A stretch of 34,737 nucleotides of DNA from Faecalibacterium sp. (GTDB lineage: Bacteria; Bacillota; Clostridia; Oscillospirales; Ruminococcaceae), in contig JAHHRK010000003.1 in NCBI GenBank assembly GCA_020025795.1, positions 1-34,737 of the forward strand, read 5' to 3'. The position numbers were made by a program, and so were the translations under genes. Numbering within the stretch: the stretch's first letter is position 1; the number at the start of each line of letters is the position of its first letter. The notes beneath the pieces are model-generated. The model was not told the DNA's origin, made no database searches, and worked only from the letters and a program-made list of their open reading frames with translations. Below, piece by piece: positions 1 through 7,343 of this stretch.

Positions 1-211
1 CCACGGAATGAACTTTGAAGCACAGGATGCCGCTGTGCGTGCAATGTACGAAAACCCTTCGGAGGAATTGCTGCGCACATGGGGCGTGGACTATGTGATG
101 TATTCCAGCTACGAAAAGCACGATTATCAAGATAACGAAGATTGGTATGCCCAGCGGTACCCGGTGTGGCTGCGGCAGGGCGAATATACCATTTATCAAA
201 TCACGGAGTAA
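1..211 (+). CDS. C-terminal end of a large membrane protein (partial)
   Basis: An open frame enters from the left edge (codons start at base 2) and stops at TAA 209-211, leaving about 69 residues. The visible part reads like the soluble C-terminal tail of bacterial multi-pass membrane proteins: a short helix, then WGVDYVMYSSYE, a conserved-looking YP, and a final strand ending in YTIYQITE. In such proteins a tail of this sort follows many transmembrane helices, but none is inside the window, so the family cannot be fixed. The stop codon lies 5 bases before the mutY start, and its last codons carry the mutY ribosome binding site, so the two are probably co-transcribed. Confidence 0.6.
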   Translation, partial: HGMNFEAQDAAVRAMYENPSEELLRTWGVDYVMYSSYEKHDYQDNEDWYAQRYPVWLRQGEYTIYQITE

Positions 212-216
212 AATAT

Positions 217-1293
217 ATGGAGCAATGCGCATCCCTTTTGCTGGATTGGTTTTATGCCAATCGGCGCACCCTGCCGTTTCGGCAAGACCCCACCCCTTAC
301 CATATCTGGCTGAGCGAAATCATGCTGCAGCAGACCCGTATGACGGCGGTGCTGCCTTACTATGAGCGCTTTTTGGCTGCCTGCCCGGACATCCCCGCCC
401 TTGCCGCCTGCGACGGCGAAAAACTGCACAAACTGTGGGAGGGTCTGGGCTATTACAGCCGTGTGCGCAATCTGCAAAAAGCGGCACAAATCGTATGCGA
501 ACAGTACGGCGGTGAGCTGCCTGCGGATTATGACGCACTTTTGAAGCTGCCGGGCATCGGCGCGTATACCGCTGGTGCAGTGGCATCCATCAGCTTTGGC
601 ATCCCGGTGCCTGCGGTGGACGGCAACGTGCTGCGTGTTTTGTCCCGTCTGGACGATGACCGTCGCTGCGTCAGCGAACCTGCGGTCAAAAAAGCGTTGA
701 CAGAGCGTGCAGCCGCATTGCAGCCCAAAGAAGCACCGGGCGATTTTAATCAGGCATTGATGGAGCTGGGCGCACTGGTGTGCCTGCCCAACGGTGCGCC
801 GCTGTGTGAGCAGTGTCCCTGGAAAAATCTTTGCAAGGCGCGCGCAGCCGGTACGGCTTTGCAGCTTCCGGTTAAAGCGCGCCCCAAAGCAAGGCGTGTG
901 CTGCCGGTAGCAGTTGCTTTGGTAGAAAGCCCGGAAGGCTGGCTTTTGCATCGCCGTCCGGAAACAGGCCTTTTAGCCGGTTTGTGGGAGCCGCCTTTGT
1001 GGGAGGATACTTCGTTTACCCATGCAGCCGAAATGCAAAAGGCACTGGCCGAAATCGGCATTGATACAGCAGCAGCCTTTGGCGCAGAATTTTTGTGCGA
1101 GCCGTTGCCCAAGGCGAAGCATATCTTTACGCATCTGGAATGGCATATGTCCGGCTGGAAATTTTACGCACCGGCGCAGCCTTTGCCGGAAGGATATGTC
1201 TGGGCCAGCCGCGACCAGCTGGAGCAGGAGTACACCTTGCCGGGCGCTTTTAAGGCGTACCGCAAGCAGATGCTGACGCCGCCCGAAACCTAA
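217..1293 (+). CDS. mutY: A/G-specific adenine DNA glycosylase MutY
   Basis: Removes adenine mispaired with 8-oxoguanine or guanine in base excision repair. 358 aa. Residues 30-41 (IWLSEIMLQQTR) hold the catalytic Glu34. The helix-hairpin-helix loop LPGIGAYTAG is followed by VPAVDGN with catalytic Asp135. A [4Fe-4S] ligand set C189-X7-C197-X2-C200-X5-C206 follows; the first spacing is one residue longer than the C-X6-C I recall for E. coli MutY. The C-terminal third is a Nudix-like 8-oxoG recognition domain containing LLAGLWEPP and FTHLEWH. ATG 217 is chosen because GGAG at 205-208 sits 8 bases upstream; the longer in-frame extension to 142 overlaps the preceding gene. Probably translated with the upstream membrane protein. 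Confidence 0.95.
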   Translation: MEQCASLLLDWFYANRRTLPFRQDPTPYHIWLSEIMLQQTRMTAVLPYYERFLAACPDIPALAACDGEKLHKLWEGLGYYSRVRNLQKAAQIVCEQYGGELPADYDALLKLPGIGAYTAGAVASISFGIPVPAVDGNVLRVLSRLDDDRRCVSEPAVKKALTERAAALQPKEAPGDFNQALMELGALVCLPNGAPLCEQCPWKNLCKARAAGTALQLPVKARPKARRVLPVAVALVESPEGWLLHRRPETGLLAGLWEPPLWEDTSFTHAAEMQKALAEIGIDTAAAFGAEFLCEPLPKAKHIFTHLEWHMSGWKFYAPAQPLPEGYVWASRDQLEQEYTLPGAFKAYRKQMLTPPET

Positions 1294-1296
1294 ATC

Positions 1297-1325
1297 TTGT
1301 AATTTACACAAAAAATCGCTATAAT
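1297..1325 (+). promoter_or_regulatory. sigma-A promoter for the 83-aa protein
   Basis: TTGTAA (1297-1302), 17-bp spacer, TATAAT (1320-1325), directly after the mutY stop. It should drive the small gene at 1385. Confidence 0.7.
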
Positions 1326-1345
1326 AAAGGCAATTTAAAAATTTT

Positions 1346-1363
1346 CCCATGGTCTTCCATGGG
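1346..1363 (+). repeat. perfect inverted repeat in 5' leader
   Basis: CCCATGG, TCTT, CCATGGG. A 7-bp perfect inverted repeat with a 4-base loop in the leader RNA between the promoter at 1297-1325 and the ribosome binding site at 1374-1378. It could be a stabilising leader hairpin or a protein site; no function can be assigned. Confidence 0.5.
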
Positions 1364-1384
1364 ATTCAGGAAAAGGAGCTTACC

Positions 1385-1636
1385 ATGAAAAAGACTGGTT
1401 TTGTCGCTGCAATTGCTGCTTTGTCCGCTGCTGCTGGTGCATTGGCAGTAGGTGCACTGTACCTGCGTCGCCGTGAAAAGGAACTGGACGAGTACGAAGA
1501 TCTGCTGTTCGGTGATGAGGTAGCTCCGGAAGAAGAGCAGGAAGTGGAAATCGCAATCGAACCCGAACAGGTTTGTGAGGCAGAATCCGCAGAGACTTCC
1601 GTTGAGGAAGCACCTGCAGAAGAAGCTGCTGAGTAA
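1385..1636 (+). CDS. small membrane-anchored acidic protein
   Basis: 83 aa, family not recognised. Residues 5-25 form one Ala/Gly-rich hydrophobic helix, followed by LRRREK (positive-inside signal), so the tail is predicted cytoplasmic. Residues 30-83 are strongly acidic and low in complexity (repeated Glu and Ala), probably disordered. AGGAG at 1374-1378 lies 6 bases before ATG 1385, which decides the start. It has its own promoter (1297-1325) and its own terminator (1648-1707), so it is a single-gene transcript. The layout resembles small YtxH-like envelope proteins, but the resemblance is only in architecture. Confidence 0.75.
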   Translation: MKKTGFVAAIAALSAAAGALAVGALYLRRREKELDEYEDLLFGDEVAPEEEQEVEIAIEPEQVCEAESAETSVEEAPAEEAAE

Positions 1637-1647
1637 TGTTGAAATTT

Positions 1648-1707
1648 GCCGCAGACTGCCGGCTTACCACTGAAAAGGGTAGGCCTTGGGGAGTCTGCGG
1701 CTTTTTT
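1648..1707 (+). terminator. strong intrinsic terminator
   Basis: GCCGCAGACT (1648-1657) pairs with AGTCTGCGGC (1692-1701). An inner stem GGCTTACC/GGTAGGCC sits inside it, and six T follow (1702-1707). It ends the 83-aa gene transcript. Confidence 0.85.
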
Positions 1708-1732
1708 GTATCCAGGGGAGGGAAAAACACGT

Positions 1733-3040
1733 ATGAAACGCTTTTTATTGTGGCTGCTGGGTGTACTGCTGGGTGTGGTCCTGTTTGTAGGCATCGTGGT
1801 AGGCATCAGCTGGTATTCCGTCGGCGAGGGCAGTTTGCCGGATAGCGAGGGCGTGACCTTTGCCGGTGTTCCGCTGGAAAAGAACGGCTACTGCTGGCAG
1901 GTGCCGCTGATTGGCGCATTGGCGGACCGTGTGTTTGCCCAGAGCAATACCTTGTCCGTGCAAAAGTTGGGAGACATTTCCGATGCGCGCCCGGAATTGA
2001 CCGTTCCCGATTGGGCAGACCCGGCTCAGGTTGCTTTGACGATTCACCATAAGGAAAGCGAACAGGTGGTGTTTGAAGGCAGCCTTGCCGAATATCAGGA
2101 CTTCCATTTCCAGCAGAACGGCACCTATGATGTGGAAATGCAGCTGTGGCGGCTGCCTGCCGGGGTAGAGAAATCCATGCTGGCAGAACCTACCGCAAAG
2201 GTGGCAAAAAATCCCCGTGCCGAGCAGCCTGCCCGCCCCATGGGCTGGTATGGGTATCGGTTCAGCTTTACCATGGAGGCAACGCCGCAGGTAAGCTTCT
2301 CGGCGGAGCAGATCCGTCAGGGCGATGCGGTGGCCGTGTTTGTCACCGGACTTTTGGGCGATACGCCTCCGGTCCTGAAAAGTGAGCTTGGCTCGGTGCA
2401 ATTCCAGCCGGACGGCTCTGGCTGGCTGGGCTATTTGGGCGCGGCGTATAACGCGGATGCGAAAAAGCACACCATCACCGTTTCTATGGGCGATGTGGAA
2501 ACACAGGTGGAGCTGCGCGTAAAAGAGCGGAGTTTTGGTACGGCAGAAGCCTTGCCTGAAACGGATGTGCCGGAAGGCGCTGAGCAGGAATTCCGGGATA
2601 TCATCTGGCGCTTGTATGGCGCACCCAGCGGTCCGCGCCAGTGGGTGGTGGCTTGGGAAAAGCCGGTCCAGTACGACAGCATTTTGATTGGCTACGGTAT
2701 GCAAAAGGTGCGGGATGGCCAGGTAGGCGGCAAGTCGAACTCTACGGTATTTGCCACCACGCCCGGTACCAGCGTAATTACCCCCACCGCAGGCACAGTG
2801 GTATATGCAGGCGAGCTGAAGCTGACCGGCAACACAGTGGTGATCGACCACGGCTGCGGCGTGCGCAGCTACATATATGGTCTGGCGGATATTTCCGTCA
2901 GCGAAGGAGACCAGCTTGCCCTGAATAATCCGATTGGTACGGCGGCAGAAACCCTGACGCTGGACGTAAAAATCGGCAAAAAGAGCATCGACCCGTTCGA
3001 ACTGTTTAACGGCAACGGCGGCCTGTTCGCAAAAGAATAA
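1733..3040 (+). CDS. membrane-anchored protein with degenerate LytM/M23-like domain
   Basis: 435 aa. Residues 4-26 are a signal anchor, so the rest is extracytoplasmic. The C-terminal 110 residues have the LytM (peptidase M23) fold pattern: a TPGTSVITPTAGTVVYAG strand pair, then GNTVVIDHGCGV, then a GD turn and a final beta strand. The zinc-site motifs of active M23 enzymes are not there. No HxxxD precedes the TPGT strand, and the usual HLHFE position reads LTLDVK. It is therefore probably a non-catalytic LytM domain that binds or activates another hydrolase, as EnvC and NlpD do. The middle region shows no recognisable family. ATG 1733 follows a GGGGAGGG tract. It is convergent with the AAA+ gene. 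Confidence 0.75.
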   Translation: MKRFLLWLLGVLLGVVLFVGIVVGISWYSVGEGSLPDSEGVTFAGVPLEKNGYCWQVPLIGALADRVFAQSNTLSVQKLGDISDARPELTVPDWADPAQVALTIHHKESEQVVFEGSLAEYQDFHFQQNGTYDVEMQLWRLPAGVEKSMLAEPTAKVAKNPRAEQPARPMGWYGYRFSFTMEATPQVSFSAEQIRQGDAVAVFVTGLLGDTPPVLKSELGSVQFQPDGSGWLGYLGAAYNADAKKHTITVSMGDVETQVELRVKERSFGTAEALPETDVPEGAEQEFRDIIWRLYGAPSGPRQWVVAWEKPVQYDSILIGYGMQKVRDGQVGGKSNSTVFATTPGTSVITPTAGTVVYAGELKLTGNTVVIDHGCGVRSYIYGLADISVSEGDQLALNNPIGTAAETLTLDVKIGKKSIDPFELFNGNGGLFAKE

Positions 3041-3065
3041 GCAGATTCTGGAAAAAAGCATAGTA

Positions 3066-3106
3066 AAAAATCCCCCTGCCGAAGCTATTTCAGCAGGGGG
3101 ATTTTT
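3066..3106. terminator. bidirectional terminator
   Basis: AAAAATCCCCCTGC (3066-3079) pairs with GCAGGGGGATTTTT (3093-3106). With A and T runs on both sides it can serve the LytM-like gene (+) and the AAA+ gene (-). Confidence 0.85.
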
Positions 3107-3117
3107 CTGTAATAAGA

Positions 3118-5151
3118 TTACTGCGCCGTTTCGCCCAGAGAAAAATCGGTGACAAGCAGCGTTTCCAGCGGTGCGTTCAGGTCGCTGGCAATGCGGCGGC
3201 TCTGATTCAAAATGGCCTTTTCCAGCGTGTTGCGTGCCAAACGGCCGTTGCCTGCGGTGGCGGCATTTTCTGCCTGCTGGGTCGTGTAGTAATCCAGCAG
3301 CGCCGGTTCGGCAGCAGGGTCGATGGCATAGCCTTTGGCCTTGGCCTGAATCTTGGTAATGGCCAGAAGTTCCTCGCCGGAATAATCCGGGAATTCCAGC
3401 TGGTTGGGGAATCGGCTGGCAAGACCGCTGTTTGCCGTCAAAAATTCGTTCATTTCACGGGTGTAGCCTGCCAGAACCACCACCAAATCGTTTCGGTGGT
3501 CCTCCATGCCTTTCACCAGTGTGTCAATGGCTTCCAGACCAAAGCTGTCCTGCTCACCACGGTACAGGCTGTATGCCTCGTCAATGAACAGTACACCGCC
3601 CAGTGCGCTTTGAATCACGCTGTTTGTAAGCGGAGCGGTATGGCCACTGTACCGACCGACCAAATCGGCACGGCTTACCTCTACCAGCTGGCCGCCGGAT
3701 AGTGCGCCGATGGCTTTCAGGTAGCGTGCCAGCAGCCGGGCAATGGTGGTTTTGCCGGTGCCCGGATTGCCGGAGAAAATCATGTGCATGGTGATGTCGC
3801 TGGTGGGCAGCCCGGCAGCCGCACGGCGCTGCTGTACCCGCACATTATCGGCCAGATCCATCACATACTGTTTCAGCTCGGTCAGGCCCACGATGCGGTC
3901 CATCTCCTTTTGAACAGCATCCAGTGCGCCGGTGTATTCCACCGGCAAAAGCTCCAGCAGGGGGCGTGCAGGACTGCCTTCGATGGAGAAATACGGTGTT
4001 TTGTCCTGAATGGTTAGGGTTACCTGTCCGGTCAGGGCGGAATCCTGGTCCAGACAGTATTCGCTCAGCGCACGGAACATCTGGTCGCAGACGCTGGCCA
4101 GCGCACCGGCACCTTCGGATTTGTTGTGCTGGTCGGCTACCCAGTCGCGCACATCCACACCGGCACGCAGCTTCAGGTTCAAACGGGTGTGGACCTTCTG
4201 TGCCAATTTGTTCAGGCTTTGGGCTGCCAGCTTTTGCAGGCTTTCGACCGTATAGGGGCCGGTCTGGCATACATCACCAACAGCGGCAACCATGCCGGAA
4301 CCAAATTTATCTGCCAGCTTTTCCCGTCCATTGGGAGAGAAGAAAATCATATATTTTCCGCGCGGGGTCAGGCTGCCTACGGTGCCGGGGGCAAGTGCGG
4401 TGCCGGCATCCACAAGGATGCCGTCCTTGACCAGATAGCGGCTGTTCAGCTGGGCGCTGCCACGAATCGCCAAATCGGCCAGCAGGGTCAAAAAGCCCGG
4501 ATGGCACTGCTCGTAATGCTCAAACAGCAGCATTTCACCGGGCGCATGCAAAGCGGCGTACAAGTCCTGCAAAAACAGCTTTTCGTCACCGGGATCGTTG
4601 TACAAAGCCAGATCCATCATGGCCGGTGCTTCGCTGCGGATCAGGCCGCGTGCAGCCATCTCCTGCGCAATACAGCGCAGCGCATAATGGCGGCCTGTGC
4701 CGTCACTGCCGCAGATCAGGATCACATTTTTGGCGCTTTCGCCTTCGGTGCCCAGCACAAACGGGCGGCGCATGGCACGCACCAGGCTGTCAACAAAGGC
4801 ATCCTGCCCCAGAACTTTTTCTTTAATGGTATCTGCCAGGCCCATAAAGCTACCCTGATGCTCCGGTGCAACCTGGCTGGTGCCTTTGGCCAGCAGACCG
4901 TCGTTTTCCATCTGCTTGAGCATCTGGCGGCTTTCGTCCAGCGCGCGCTGCGTGGCGGCATCGCTGTCCTGTACGGCACGGGTCTGTGCCTGAATGCGGG
5001 CGTCCAGATCCTTTTGCTGGTCCTGCAGTGCACGGGTCAGTGCATCTAGCGAGGAGGAAAGACCATCATCGGCTCCGGTGCCAAACTTGGGACGGCCGCC
5101 TTTTCCGAATGCGTTATTCATGATATTTTCCCAGTCGGTTGTATATCCCAT
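3118..5151 (-). CDS. tandem AAA+ ATPase (CbbX/SpoVK-like C-terminal domain)
   Basis: 677 aa, cytoplasmic. Residues 1-100 include a Gln/Asp-rich coiled coil. About 100-400 is a first AAA+ domain of ClpA/B flavour starting LGQDAFVDSLVRAMRRP. Its P-loop reads GSDGTGRH (148-155), lacking the Walker A lysine, so it probably does not hydrolyse ATP. About 410-660 is a second AAA+ domain of the CbbX/SpoVK type with an intact Walker A GNPGTGKT (461-468) and Walker B LFIDEA (Asp524, Glu525). Such ATPases remodel protein partners; the partner here is unknown. ATG 5151 is preceded at 7 bases by GGAGGG (5159-5164, minus strand). It is monocistronic and divergent from the pullulanase gene. Confidence 0.85.
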   Translation of the reverse strand: MGYTTDWENIMNNAFGKGGRPKFGTGADDGLSSSLDALTRALQDQQKDLDARIQAQTRAVQDSDAATQRALDESRQMLKQMENDGLLAKGTSQVAPEHQGSFMGLADTIKEKVLGQDAFVDSLVRAMRRPFVLGTEGESAKNVILICGSDGTGRHYALRCIAQEMAARGLIRSEAPAMMDLALYNDPGDEKLFLQDLYAALHAPGEMLLFEHYEQCHPGFLTLLADLAIRGSAQLNSRYLVKDGILVDAGTALAPGTVGSLTPRGKYMIFFSPNGREKLADKFGSGMVAAVGDVCQTGPYTVESLQKLAAQSLNKLAQKVHTRLNLKLRAGVDVRDWVADQHNKSEGAGALASVCDQMFRALSEYCLDQDSALTGQVTLTIQDKTPYFSIEGSPARPLLELLPVEYTGALDAVQKEMDRIVGLTELKQYVMDLADNVRVQQRRAAAGLPTSDITMHMIFSGNPGTGKTTIARLLARYLKAIGALSGGQLVEVSRADLVGRYSGHTAPLTNSVIQSALGGVLFIDEAYSLYRGEQDSFGLEAIDTLVKGMEDHRNDLVVVLAGYTREMNEFLTANSGLASRFPNQLEFPDYSGEELLAITKIQAKAKGYAIDPAAEPALLDYYTTQQAENAATAGNGRLARNTLEKAILNQSRRIASDLNAPLETLLVTDFSLGETAQ

Positions 5152-5196
5152 GGAAAAACCCTCCGTTTTTTATAAAATAAACACGGTGCTGACGCT

Positions 5197-5225
5197 ATTG
5201 TAGCACAAACAGGGCGCCGGGAAAA
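5197..5225 (-). promoter_or_regulatory. candidate promoter of the AAA+ gene
   Basis: On the minus strand a good -10 box TACAAT (5197-5202) has only a weak -35 (TTTTCC, 5220-5225) at 17 bp. Confidence 0.45.
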
Positions 5226-5261
5226 GCACAGCTTGCGCTGTGCATAAAATACCCGCCTTGC

Positions 5262-5290
5262 TTGCAAAACAGCCGAAAAAACGCTATCAT
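5262..5290 (+). promoter_or_regulatory. promoter of the pullulanase gene
   Basis: TTGCAA (5262-5267), 17-bp spacer, TATCAT (5285-5290), 48 bases before the start codon. Confidence 0.6.
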
Positions 5291-5338
5291 TAAAGAGTGT
5301 GAGCATAAAAAGATTTGCCTGAAGGAGTACGAGATTTC

Positions 5339-7294
5339 ATGAACAAAGTTTCCCCTCTGCGCTGGAAAGAATGGCTGGAAAGCCAGGAGTTTGCGCAGCA
5401 ATATGATTATGACGGCCCCCTGGGCCCGGAATATACCCCCCAGGCGACCATACTGCGTTTGTGGGCACCTACCGCAGAAAAAGTGTCGGTGCTCTTATAT
5501 CGCAACGGTCAGGGAGCTTTGGCAGAAGAAACGGTTCCGCTCAAGCGCGGCGAAAAAGGCGTTTGGAGCTGCACGCTGGAAGGCAACCAGGATGGCCGCT
5601 ATTATACGTTCTCGGTTACGGTAGATGGCATCGAACGGGAAACTGTGGACCCCTATGCCCGTACAGCCGGCATCAACGGCCTGCGCGGCATGATTATTAG
5701 CCCTGAATCGGCCAGCCCGGATGGCTGGGAAATGGACCGCCGCCCTAACATTCCGCCGCAGAACCGCTGGATTTGGGAAGTGAGCGTGCGTGATTTTTCT
5801 GCGGATGCGTCCAGCGGTGTACCGCTGTCGCACCGCGGCAAGTATCTGGCATTTGCTGATCCGGACACCACGCTGCGCGGAGAGGGAAAACTGCCCACCT
5901 GCTTGAACTATCTGAAACAGCATGGTGTTTCCTATGTGCAGCTGATGCCGATTTATGATTTCGGCAGCGTGAATGAGGAACGTACTACACCGGGCCGCTA
6001 TAACTGGGGTTATGACCCCATCAACTATAATGTGCCGGAAGGCAGCTATGCCACCGACCCTTACCGTGGTGAGGTGCGTGTGCAGGAGCTGAAGCGTATG
6101 ATTCAGGCTTTGCATGAAGCAGGAATCGGCGTAATTATGGATGTGGTGTACAACCATATGTACCACTGGGAAAATCCGCTGAATGATACGGTGCCGTACT
6201 ATTTCTTCCGCCAGAATCCGGATGGAACCCCATCCAACGGCAGCGGCTGCGGCAATGAACTTGCCAGCGAGCGCACCATGTGCCGCCGTTATATTTTGGA
6301 TTCGCTGGTGTATTGGGCCAGCGAGTACCATCTGGACGGTTTCCGTTTTGACCTGATGGGTCTGATTGATGTGGATACCATGAATGCAGCCCGTGCGGCA
6401 CTGGATGCACTGCCCGGCGGCGAAAGCATCCTGATGTATGGTGAACCGTGGCAGGGCGGTGCCAGTGCCATGCACGCAATGGCCAGCGACAAAGGCAACG
6501 TGTATCTGCTGGATGATCGCATCGGCGTATTCTCGGACGGTACACGAGATGCCATTAAGGGCAGCTGCTTTGATGCACGCGAGCCCGGCTATGTCAGCGG
6601 CCAGTGGGAGAGCCGTTTCGGCGTGGGCGACAGTGTAACGGCCTGGTGCCGCAGCAAGGATTTCTGCCCCAAAACGCCGGGACAGGTCATCAGCTATGTA
6701 TCTGCCCATGATAATTATACCCTGTGGGATAAATTGCTGCGCGTGGCCCATCAGGTACCCGATTACGAAAGCCGGGAAGAAAGCGTTCTGGCCCAGAACC
6801 GGATGTGTGCCGGTATTTATCTGACCAGCCTGGGCATTCCGTTTATGCTGGCAGGCGAAGAATTTGCCCGTACCAAGTGGGGCGAGCACAACAGCTACAA
6901 CAGCGACCAGACCATCAACCAGCTGGATTGGACCCGCACGGAAAAATACAGCGATCTGGTAGCTTATTACAAAGGCCTGCTGGGTCTGCGTGAACACTTC
7001 CCCAGATTGAGCGCCTGGGATACGCATACCCCCAACGCAATCAAGTTTATGCATCCTGCTGAGCCCATGGTGGCATGGACGCTTGCGGCCGCCCCGACGG
7101 ACCATACCTCCTGGCGTGCCATCGCTGTATATTATAATCCTCTGCCGAAGGATTGCCGCGTCACGCTGCCGGAAGGCAAATGGAGTCTTTTGTGCAACGG
7201 AACGGATTCCACCCTGTGGCAGCGCAGCACAACGCCTGTGGAAGGTGAAACCACGGTGATGCCTGTGAGCGTAACGGTATTTGGACTGAAATAA
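5339..7294 (+). CDS. pulA: type I pullulanase (GH13 debranching enzyme)
   Basis: Hydrolyses alpha-1,6 branch points in pullulan, glycogen and limit dextrins. 651 aa, no signal peptide, so probably intracellular and acting on glycogen or imported maltodextrins. An N-terminal CBM48-like beta domain (residues about 35-130, LRLWAPTAEKV) precedes the GH13 barrel. The pullulanase signature YNWGYDP is at 221-227, and DVVYNHMYH marks region I. The nucleophile Asp338 is in DGFRFD, the acid/base Glu369 in YGEPW, and Asp458 in SAHDNYTLWD. The C-terminus is a small beta domain. ATG 5339 follows AAGGAG (5322-5327) with a longish 11-base spacer; an upstream in-frame TTG at 5315 overlaps that site and is less likely. 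Confidence 0.93.
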   Translation: MNKVSPLRWKEWLESQEFAQQYDYDGPLGPEYTPQATILRLWAPTAEKVSVLLYRNGQGALAEETVPLKRGEKGVWSCTLEGNQDGRYYTFSVTVDGIERETVDPYARTAGINGLRGMIISPESASPDGWEMDRRPNIPPQNRWIWEVSVRDFSADASSGVPLSHRGKYLAFADPDTTLRGEGKLPTCLNYLKQHGVSYVQLMPIYDFGSVNEERTTPGRYNWGYDPINYNVPEGSYATDPYRGEVRVQELKRMIQALHEAGIGVIMDVVYNHMYHWENPLNDTVPYYFFRQNPDGTPSNGSGCGNELASERTMCRRYILDSLVYWASEYHLDGFRFDLMGLIDVDTMNAARAALDALPGGESILMYGEPWQGGASAMHAMASDKGNVYLLDDRIGVFSDGTRDAIKGSCFDAREPGYVSGQWESRFGVGDSVTAWCRSKDFCPKTPGQVISYVSAHDNYTLWDKLLRVAHQVPDYESREESVLAQNRMCAGIYLTSLGIPFMLAGEEFARTKWGEHNSYNSDQTINQLDWTRTEKYSDLVAYYKGLLGLREHFPRLSAWDTHTPNAIKFMHPAEPMVAWTLAAAPTDHTSWRAIAVYYNPLPKDCRVTLPEGKWSLLCNGTDSTLWQRSTTPVEGETTVMPVSVTVFGLK

Positions 7295-7295
7295 G

Positions 7296-7331
7296 AAAAG
7301 CCCCTTTGTGTGAAAACACAAAGGGGCTTTT
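7296..7331. terminator. bidirectional terminator
   Basis: AAAAGCCCCTTTGTGT, a GAAA tetraloop (7312-7315), then ACACAAAGGGGCTTTT. A perfect 16-bp stem between two convergent genes (pullulanase and RF3). Confidence 0.9.
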
Positions 7332-7343
7332 TGTTGCAAAAGA

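Noticed and set aside
5495..7339. 614-codon open frame on the minus strand, opposite the pullulanase gene
   Set aside because: No ribosome binding site; the protein has no recognisable motif and mirrors a gene with clear GH13 motifs. It results from codon bias.
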